A DNA stretch of 11,873 nt from Clostridia bacterium (lineage in GTDB: Bacteria; Bacillota; Clostridia; Christensenellales; DTU072), in the NCBI GenBank assembly GCA_028699795.1, contig JAQVTZ010000038.1, positions 1 to 11,873 of the forward strand. The letters are read 5' to 3'. The notes under the pieces are model-generated. The model did not search any database. It saw only the letters and a list, made by a program, of their open reading frames with translations, and was not told the origin of the DNA. How positions within the stretch are numbered: the stretch's first letter is position 1; every line of letters begins with the position of its first letter. Below are positions 6,780 to 11,873 of this stretch, piece by piece. A program made the translations under genes and the position numbers.

Positions 6780-8180
6780 ATGGCAGAAACCAACAATACA
6801 CCTACAAAAACAATCAAAGTTTACCCCAACAGCTACGAAGCCGAACAGTACCTTTTGTGCTGTATTCTTTTGGACGGAATCGCGGCTGGCGACCTTTTGC
6901 CCTCCCTGAAATCCGAAATCTTTTATAACGAAAGACATCGTAAAATCTTTGAGGCTTGCCAAAAGTTGTTTTCTGCAAACCGCGCGGTAGATGTAATTAC
7001 AGTAAACGACCAGATCGAGGCGGACAAAAAGACCGACCTCAATATGCTGGACTATCATGTAGAGCTTTCGGACAAGCTTCCGTCCGCGGCAAACTACAGA
7101 GAATATGTCGATATCCTCAAGCGCGACCATATGCATCGCGAAATCATCAGGATATGCAACGAAACGATAGAAATGGCTTACGCCAACAAAGATTACCGCG
7201 AAACGCTTACTGCGATAGAAGAAAAAATCTATAAACTTAATAGCAGTACGCATCGAAGCGAACTGATACATATTTCCGAAGCCTCGGGGCAGGTTGTTGC
7301 CCGAGTAGACGCTCTTTGCCGAGACAAAAACAGTTTCCGCGGCATCATGACCAAGTTTGCCCGTTTCGACCAAATCACCAACGGCTTGCAAAAAGGCGCG
7401 TTGGTCATTCTTGCGGCGCGCCCCTCGGTAGGTAAAACCTCTTTCGCGCTCAATATTGTATCCAACATCGCCTCGCAACCCGATTCCAAATCCGTCATCG
7501 CGGTGTTTTCGCTCGAAATGCCCTCGGTCCAACTGGCGCAAAGGCTACTTAGTGATATCGGTTCTATCCCGATGAACAGCCTCAGCAAAGGCACCACCCA
7601 AGACAGAGAACAAGAGTCCCTTATTGCCGCGCACAGCAAAATCTCCGAAAGCAAGGTATATGTAGACGATACCGCTCTTTCTTCCCCCGGCGACATCTTT
7701 TCGAAGTGCCGCAGGCTGTACGCTACTGAAAAGCGCATCGACCTTATCGTAATAGACTACCTCCAGCTTATGAAAGGCGACAGTGTTCGCTCTTCCGACA
7801 GCAAACAGAACGAAATCAGCGACATCAGCCGCATGATGAAAATCCTTGCCAAAGAAATGAACTGCCCCGTATTGGTGCTTTCGCAAATGTCGCGCGGCAT
7901 CGAAAACAGAGATGACAAAACTCCAAAATTAAGCGACCTCCGCGAATCGGGCGCCATCGAGCAAGACGCCGACATTGTTTTGTTCCTCTCCCGCGAAAAC
8001 GAAAACGACAAGGTAAGCAGCAATTACACCGTCTTTTTGGATATCGCCAAGCACCGCAACGGCGAGCTGGGTGTATTACGCTTTAATTGGGAAGGCCAAT
8101 ATGTCCGCTTTACCGAATCCACAGACCAATACATCAACAGAGACCTCCCCGTGAAGAAAACGAAAGGGATAAACGGTTAA
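6780..8180 (+). CDS. dnaB: Replicative DNA helicase DnaB (DnaC in Bacillus)
   Basis: This 466-residue hexameric helicase unwinds DNA ahead of the replication fork and works with primase and the helicase loader. The N-terminal helical domain (about 12-115) is joined by a linker to the RecA-like motor. The motor has Walker A ARPSVGKTS (213-221), catalytic E246 in FSLEM, Walker B VIDYLQL (D326), the glutamine motif LSQMSRG (Q369), the family signature DLRESGAIEQDAD (386-398) and the C-terminal KHRNGELG (424-431) with the likely arginine finger R426. I chose ATG at 6780. The frame is open back to 6678, but that extension overlaps the upstream gene and is unlike DnaB. AAAGAG lies in the end of the upstream gene. 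In many Firmicutes dnaB follows rplI; here it follows pepF and an unrecognised exported protein. No intein is present. Confidence 0.96.
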   Translation: MAETNNTPTKTIKVYPNSYEAEQYLLCCILLDGIAAGDLLPSLKSEIFYNERHRKIFEACQKLFSANRAVDVITVNDQIEADKKTDLNMLDYHVELSDKLPSAANYREYVDILKRDHMHREIIRICNETIEMAYANKDYRETLTAIEEKIYKLNSSTHRSELIHISEASGQVVARVDALCRDKNSFRGIMTKFARFDQITNGLQKGALVILAARPSVGKTSFALNIVSNIASQPDSKSVIAVFSLEMPSVQLAQRLLSDIGSIPMNSLSKGTTQDREQESLIAAHSKISESKVYVDDTALSSPGDIFSKCRRLYATEKRIDLIVIDYLQLMKGDSVRSSDSKQNEISDISRMMKILAKEMNCPVLVLSQMSRGIENRDDKTPKLSDLRESGAIEQDADIVLFLSRENENDKVSSNYTVFLDIAKHRNGELGVLRFNWEGQYVRFTESTDQYINRDLPVKKTKGING

Positions 8181-8201
8181 CCAAATACCAAATACCAAAT
8201 T
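8181..8201 (+). repeat. Three tandem CCAAAT(A/T) heptamers after dnaB
   Basis: Immediately after the dnaB stop, CCAAATA is present at 8181-8187 and 8188-8194, with a third copy, CCAAATT, at 8195-8201. The rest of the 75-nt gap to the transporter gene shows no clear terminator or strong promoter; TACAAT at 8201-8206 has no -35 partner. Function unknown. Confidence 0.6.
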
Positions 8202-8255
8202 ACAATGTACAAATTGGGAACCTCTATTTAGCCCCTTCGAGATTATTGGTATTCT

Positions 8256-9443
8256 ATGTATTCATTATTGCTAGCAATTATTTATATCGCTTTTATCAGC
8301 CTTGGCCTGCCGGATTCGTTGTTGGGCTCGGCATGGCCGGTGATGTACCCCCAATTGGGCGTGCCGATCTCTTATGCCGGCATTTTATCCATGATTGTCG
8401 CAGGCGGTACAATCGTTTCGGGCTTAATGTCTGCCAGACTCACAAGAAGATTCGGCGCGGGGATTGTGACCGCGGTCAGCGTAATGATGACCGCCATAGC
8501 ACTGCTCGGTTGTTCTTTTTCTAAACACTTCATCGTTCTATGTCTATGGGCAATCCCCTACGGACTCGGCGCGGGCGCCGTAGACGCCGCGTTAAATAAT
8601 TATGTTGCTTTGCATTATGCCTCGAGGCATATGAGCTGGTTGCATTGTTTTTGGGGAATCGGCGCTTCGGTCAGTCCCTACATCATGGGCCACTTTCTTG
8701 CTACAGGATACGGATGGAGCGGCGGCTATCTTACCGTTGGCATTGTGCAAATCGTCTTAACAGCAATCCTATTTTTCAGTTTGCCCCTCTGGAAAAAACA
8801 CACTGCAAATAAAGAAACCAAAAATCCGCCCGCAACAATCGGGCTTAGACAAGCTCTCAAAATTAAGGGTGTAAAATATATCTTAATCGCCTTTTTCTGC
8901 TACTGCGCTCTTGAGGTAACAACAGGCTTATGGGCAAGCAGTTACCTTGTGGGGTATCACACTATCGATGCCGAAACCGCCGCAAAATTTGCTTCATTAT
9001 TTTATTTAGGAATCACCTTTGGGCGTTTTCTAAACGGCTTTATCGCCGATAAAGTCAAGGATAACTTGCTCATCCGCATAGGTATTATCATTGTAATGAT
9101 AGGCGTTGTTTTGGTGGGTATTCCCACTATCGGCAAAGAAGGCGCCCTTGCGGGTCTTATTATCATCGGGCTTGGATGCGCTCCTATTTATCCTTCTATC
9201 ATTCACGCTACCCCTATGAACTTCGGCCCCGAAAACTCGCATGCGATTATCGGAATCCAAATGGCAAGCGCCTATTTAGGTACTACCTTGATGCCCCCGC
9301 TTTTCGGGTTGATTGCAGACAAAATCAATATCGGTCTTTATCCTGTCTATCTGTTTCTATTCGCCGTTCTTATGCTTGCAATGTCCGAAATTCTTAACAG
9401 GACTATCTCCCGTAAGAATGTACAAAATACAAATCCGCTATAA
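8256..9443 (+). CDS. Major facilitator superfamily transporter
   Basis: This 395-residue integral membrane protein has about twelve predicted helices in two halves, separated by a cytoplasmic loop (about 168-200). The first helix carries GLPDSLLGSAWP (17-28), typical of an MFS branch that includes sugar-transporter-like (FucP/BSC6-like) proteins. The loop after helix 2 has the basic MFS signature RLTRRFG (61-67), repeated in the second half as GRFLNGFIADK (256-266). The conserved membrane segment DAALNNY (110-116) is also present. Uptake or export and the substrate cannot be told from the sequence. The start is the ATG nearest the first helix. No good ribosome site precedes it, and an in-frame TAG at 8229-8231 limits any extension. 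It lies 75 nt after dnaB on the same strand, and no strong terminator separates the two. Confidence 0.88.
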   Translation: MYSLLLAIIYIAFISLGLPDSLLGSAWPVMYPQLGVPISYAGILSMIVAGGTIVSGLMSARLTRRFGAGIVTAVSVMMTAIALLGCSFSKHFIVLCLWAIPYGLGAGAVDAALNNYVALHYASRHMSWLHCFWGIGASVSPYIMGHFLATGYGWSGGYLTVGIVQIVLTAILFFSLPLWKKHTANKETKNPPATIGLRQALKIKGVKYILIAFFCYCALEVTTGLWASSYLVGYHTIDAETAAKFASLFYLGITFGRFLNGFIADKVKDNLLIRIGIIIVMIGVVLVGIPTIGKEGALAGLIIIGLGCAPIYPSIIHATPMNFGPENSHAIIGIQMASAYLGTTLMPPLFGLIADKINIGLYPVYLFLFAVLMLAMSEILNRTISRKNVQNTNPL

Positions 9444-9470
9444 TATGACAAAAGACTTCCTTAATAATTG

Positions 9471-9499
9471 TTGCGAAAAAGGCCGCGCTCATGTATAAT
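9471..9499 (+). promoter_or_regulatory. Promoter of the SRP RNA gene
   Basis: TTGCGA (9471-9476), a 17-nt spacer and a perfect TATAAT (9494-9499) lie just before the conserved RNA. Transcription would begin at about 9505-9507, which matches the expected 5' end of the RNA. The promoter starts only about 28 nt after the transporter stop codon. Confidence 0.75.
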
Positions 9500-9505
9500 G
9501 GTTGA

Positions 9506-9773
9506 TGTGCTAGACGGGGAGCCAGCGGTGCCCTGTAACCTGCAATCCGCTACAGCAGGGTCGAACGCCCGCCGAGGCATAAGCTATGGGATGCCGACGG
9601 TTATAAGGAATGTTGATATCAAGGTCTTGTGCAATCCCGTGTTGTGAACCGTGTCAGGGTTTGACCGCAGCAGCACTAAGCGATTAACGGGGTGTGCCAC
9701 AAGGATGCTTTGAAGGAGTCACCTGTAACCGAGCCGATTCGGTAGTTTATGTCGGAGCGGGTGCACTTTTTTT
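9506..9773 (+). ncRNA. ffs: Signal recognition particle RNA, large Bacillus/Clostridium type
   Basis: About 268 nt match the large bacterial SRP RNA (scRNA), the RNA core that with Ffh directs ribosomes making membrane and exported proteins to FtsY. The 5' Alu domain is recognised by GGGGAGCCAGCGGTGCCCTG (9516-9535), then CCTGCAATCCGCT and GCAGGGTCGAA. The long helix 5 follows. The S domain near 9650-9680 has GTGAACCGTGTCAGG and AGCAGCAC, framing the conserved CAGG/AGCA internal loop that binds Ffh. The 3' strand closes with GTGCAC and runs into a T tract (9767-9773) that serves as terminator. The apical loop is unusual: where the family normally has TCC-GGAA-GGA, this RNA has GTT-TGAC-CGC. 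The ends are estimated from the promoter, the GTGC/GCAC pairing and the T tract. Confidence 0.93.
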
Positions 9774-9781
9774 CTATAAAA

Positions 9782-9813
9782 AAGCGGGAGTAGTTTGAAA
9801 CTTGTTCCCGCTT
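9782..9813. terminator. Hairpin terminator, strongest for the minus-strand regulator gene
   Basis: AAGCGGGA (9782-9789) and TCCCGCTT (9806-9813) form a perfect 8-bp stem, and the loop holds a further self-complementary AGTTTGAAACT. Read on the minus strand the stem is followed by TTTTTT, a good intrinsic terminator about 25 nt after the regulator stop codon. On the plus strand the tract is weaker (CTTCTTGTTT) but could back up the SRP RNA terminator. Confidence 0.75.
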
Positions 9814-9836
9814 CTTGTTTATTTCAAAGCTAGCGA

Positions 9837-10736
9837 CTATTTATTTAACACTTTAACAATAGAAGAAATAATACCGCAAAGGATACCGGCTATGGGAAAC
9901 ACAACCCATCCCGGGTGCCAGCGGTTATACAAAAAGCCCAATATAAGAAAAACTGCCGTAGCAATTAACATAATTGTGCCACATACCGCATCTTCTATCC
10001 CTTTGAATTTTTCAGTTTGTTTGGTTGTGACAGGAACTTCGTCCTCGGGAAGCGGATTCACCTTATTAAATGCCTCCCATTGAATTCCCGAAAACACCAC
10101 TAAGGTTATACCTATAATCAGTACGGCGAAGAACACGGGAAGAAAGATTGCAGCCGAAATATCATACGCCGATAACGCGACAAGAGGAATGACCGATGCA
10201 ATAATGATACCGACACTTAACGATAACATGATTGCAAGCTTCTTGCCTTTCTGGTAATTTTCTTCGCTCAGCTCCGCGCTTCTTACCTTTCTTCTTAAAC
10301 TAGTAAAAACCAACAACACCACAGCAATTGCCGTACAAAACAGCAATAAAGATACATAAATACCGTGACTGATATTGTTTACGGCAAGAGAAACGAGTAC
10401 CAATACGCCGATAAGTATCAGCGCAATCGCTCCTGCCGTCGTATAAGCTTCCGCCTTTGTCATCGGTTTTAGCGGAGGAATTACCGTCTCAGGTTCTTCA
10501 ATCGTTGCTTGTTCTTCCACTACGATATTGGCGTTGCGCTCTCCTCTCAATAATTCATCTACTGTTATATCAAATATAGTAGCAAGCGGCACCAACTGTC
10601 CCGTTTCGGGGAAAGCTTCGCCAGTTTCCCATTTCGATACCGCTTTATTAGTGATACCCAATTTGTCCGCAAGCTCCATTTGCGTCATGCCTTTTTCTTT
10701 GCGCAGGCTGTATAAAAATTCGCCGAACTTGTTCAT
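9837..10736 (-). CDS. XRE-family helix-turn-helix regulator with six membrane helices
   Basis: This 299-residue protein has an N-terminal Cro/C1-type DNA-binding domain (about 5-64), with the recognition region around ITNKAVSKWETGEAFPE. A charged, Glu- and Pro-rich linker (65-95) leads to six predicted membrane helices (about 99-119, 124-146, 166-188, 194-216, 248-270 and 276-294). It is probably a membrane-tethered transcription regulator acting on nearby DNA; no ligand can be assigned. The ATG at 10736 has GGAGGT about 6 nt upstream, and a promoter lies at 10766-10794. The gene ends before a strong minus-strand terminator, so it is likely transcribed alone. Its partner or target is not evident; the inverted repeat at 10833-10869 is one candidate site. 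Confidence 0.87.
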   Translation of the reverse strand: MNKFGEFLYSLRKEKGMTQMELADKLGITNKAVSKWETGEAFPETGQLVPLATIFDITVDELLRGERNANIVVEEQATIEEPETVIPPLKPMTKAEAYTTAGAIALILIGVLVLVSLAVNNISHGIYVSLLLFCTAIAVVLLVFTSLRRKVRSAELSEENYQKGKKLAIMLSLSVGIIIASVIPLVALSAYDISAAIFLPVFFAVLIIGITLVVFSGIQWEAFNKVNPLPEDEVPVTTKQTEKFKGIEDAVCGTIMLIATAVFLILGFLYNRWHPGWVVFPIAGILCGIISSIVKVLNK

Positions 10737-10765
10737 CGTATTACCTCCGATTTATTTCTATCGTG

Positions 10766-10794
10766 ATTATACTTTATCTTATTCACCCTGCAAA
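10766..10794 (-). promoter_or_regulatory. Promoter of the XRE regulator gene
   Basis: On the minus strand TTTGCA (10794-10789), 17 nt, then a perfect TATAAT (10771-10766) fit the housekeeping pattern (4/6 and 6/6). The predicted start is near 10759, leaving a leader of about 23 nt with GGAGGT before the ATG. Confidence 0.6.
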
Positions 10795-10832
10795 CTCTTC
10801 TACTTAGAACTCACGGAAATCAAGCTAGATGT

Positions 10833-10869
10833 TTGTCTACTATAGGTAGAATCTACCAATTTTAGACAA
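10833..10869. repeat. Nested inverted repeats at the hflX stop codon
   Basis: TTGTCTA (10833-10839) and TAGACAA (10863-10869) are a perfect 7-bp inverted pair. Between them lies the perfect palindrome GGTAGA-A-TCTACC (10845-10857), and TCTAC (10836-10840) makes a third half-site. The right arm overlaps the hflX TAA. No T tract follows on either strand, so it is not a classical terminator. An operator or an mRNA 3'-end structure is possible. Confidence 0.5.
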
Positions 10870-11873
10870 TAATTAGCTCTGTAGACCCAAAAAGCAGTTC
10901 CTCTATCCTTTTTTTAAGCTCTTCTGTTCCTTGATTATATTTTGCGCTTATCATACAATGTTGTTCGGCATCGGGCAAAACGGCGGGCATTCCCAAGTCG
11001 CATTTGTTGTAAACGGTTAGCACGGGGATACCTTTTGCGCCTATGGATTCCAACACTTCATTTACCACATCATAATGGCGGAGTATGTCTTCGGAAGTGC
11101 CGTCTACCACATGAAGAATTAAATCACTGTTTACGGTTTCTTCCAATGTGCTTTTGAAGGCTTCGATGAATTCGTGCGGAAGTCTCGAGATAAAGCCTAC
11201 CGTATCGAAAATTAGAAGCTCTCTGTCGGGCCCAAGCCACAGCTTGCGGCCTACCGGGTCGAGCGTTGCAAAAAGCTTGTTCTCTTCCAACACCCCCGCT
11301 TTGGTAAGCGTGTTCATTAGTGTCGACTTACCAGCGTTGGTATAGCCTACAATAGAAACGGTTTTGATATTGGACTTCGCGCGGTTTCCTCTGCGCCGCG
11401 CGCGATCCGCGCCCAATTTTTTTATTTTTTCTTCCAAATGCAGTATTTCCAATTTGACAGCCCGTCGGTCCAACTCTTTTTGTTGTTCGCCACCGCCCCG
11501 TCTTGCGCCGCCGCCTCCCGCTCCGCCGCCGCCCTGTCTCGACAGATTGGCGAATGAACCTATAATTCGAGGTAGCTCTTTCTTCTTTCGCGCAAGGTCT
11601 ACTTGTAGTTTGCCTTCGTTGCTTTTTGCGTGGCGTGAAAAGATTTCGAGTATCAGCGTATCGCGGTCTATGACTTCTACTTCTAAAAACTTTTCGAGAT
11701 TGTTAAATTGGCTTCCCGATAAATCGTTATCGAAAATAACAATCTCTGCCCCTAACGCCTCTACCAGAGTTTTCAACTCTTCCAACTTGCCCTTCCCGAT
11801 ATAATAGGTTTTGTCGGGAATCTTTCTGTGTTGCGTAAGATACGCCACGGTTTCATAGTCCGCGGTATCCGCA
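10862..11873 (-). CDS. hflX: Ribosome-associated GTPase HflX (N-terminal end outside the window)
   Basis: This is the C-terminal 336 residues of HflX, a GTPase that binds the 50S subunit and rescues or splits stalled and hibernating ribosomes. The visible part starts within the N-terminal domain (YYIGKGKLEELKTLVE; about 11774-11812). It continues with the family segment IFSRHAKSNEGKLQVDLA and a glycine-rich loop before a coiled region. The GTPase core has G1 GYTNAGKST (about 11320-11346), G3 DTVGF, G4 NKCD and G5 SAK. A GTG at 11848 could be read as a start, but the frame stays open to the edge with family-like sequence (ADYETVAYLTQHR), so the gene continues outside. HflX is usually about 410-430 residues, so fewer than 100 are missing. 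The glycine-rich loop (GGGGAGGGGARRGGGE) replaces the common GIGTRGPGE form, a variant I recall from other Clostridia. Confidence 0.95.
   Translation of the reverse strand, partial: ADTADYETVAYLTQHRKIPDKTYYIGKGKLEELKTLVEALGAEIVIFDNDLSGSQFNNLEKFLEVEVIDRDTLILEIFSRHAKSNEGKLQVDLARKKKELPRIIGSFANLSRQGGGGAGGGGARRGGGEQQKELDRRAVKLEILHLEEKIKKLGADRARRRGNRAKSNIKTVSIVGYTNAGKSTLMNTLTKAGVLEENKLFATLDPVGRKLWLGPDRELLIFDTVGFISRLPHEFIEAFKSTLEETVNSDLILHVVDGTSEDILRHYDVVNEVLESIGAKGIPVLTVYNKCDLGMPAVLPDAEQHCMISAKYNQGTEELKKRIEELLFGSTELIIV

Noticed and set aside
6654..7541. Minus-strand open frame of 295 codons
   Set aside because: It is antisense to dnaB and the end of the preceding gene, and its composition is that of a reverse shadow of a coding region.
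7229..7738. Minus-strand open frame of 169 codons inside dnaB
   Set aside because: It is fully covered by the DnaB motor domain on the plus strand and has no domain of its own.
9444..9836. A small protein gene in the long intergenic region
   Set aside because: The stretch is accounted for by the SRP RNA with its promoter and terminators; the short open frames there have no ribosome sites.
11490..11550. Glycine-rich expansion in HflX as a novel feature
   Set aside because: Similar Gly-rich loops replacing GPGE occur, as far as I recall, in other clostridial HflX proteins, so it is probably a lineage trait.
11849..11873. GTG at 11848 as the true start of hflX
   Set aside because: The open frame continues to the edge with family-like residues, and a start there would remove part of the conserved N-terminal domain.
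1..11873. Phage, insertion sequence, CRISPR, toxin-antitoxin or defence system
   Set aside because: No transposase, integrase, repeat-spacer array or defence-gene motif is visible; the genes are core housekeeping and sporulation genes.

Overview
The window (about 45 % G+C by eye) looks like chromosomal core DNA of an endospore-forming, low-to-mid GC clostridial Firmicute. The evidence is a yqfC-yqfD sporulation pair next to a PgpH-type HD phosphodiesterase, ybeY and era; a long SRP RNA of the Bacillus/Clostridium type with an Alu domain; strong AGGAG-type ribosome binding sites; and protein sequences typical of Clostridia. I see no phage, insertion sequence, CRISPR array, tRNA or rRNA gene.

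Left block (1-4034, minus strand): yqfC, yqfD, a short pgpH-like gene, then one continuous reading frame holding complete YbeY followed by Era, which runs off the left edge. In Bacillus the equivalent order is yqfC-yqfD-phoH-pgpH-ybeY-dgkA-cdd-era. Here phoH, dgkA and cdd are absent, the PgpH homologue has lost its large extracellular domain, and YbeY and Era are fused. The block joins spore development, cyclic-di-AMP turnover and 16S rRNA/30S maturation.

Middle block (4080-9443, plus strand): a good sigma-A promoter in the divergent intergenic region drives pepF (oligoendopeptidase F). Packed behind it with a 4-nt overlap and then a 2-nt gap are an unrecognised secreted or membrane-anchored protein and the replicative helicase gene dnaB. 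A major facilitator superfamily transporter follows after 75 nt.

Right block (9444-11873): the only long gene-free stretch (9444-9836) holds an SRP RNA gene with its own promoter and U-tract terminator. Its 4x4 internal loop is conserved but its apical loop is not the usual GGAA. Next come a hairpin shared as a terminator by converging transcription, a minus-strand XRE-type regulator with six predicted membrane helices, and hflX, a ribosome-associated GTPase cut by the right edge. A nested inverted repeat covers the hflX stop codon.

The most interesting observations are the YbeY-Era fusion, the PgpH homologue without its sensor domain, the divergent SRP RNA apical loop, the unrecognised protein coupled to dnaB, and a possible leaderless sigma-E-like start for yqfC.
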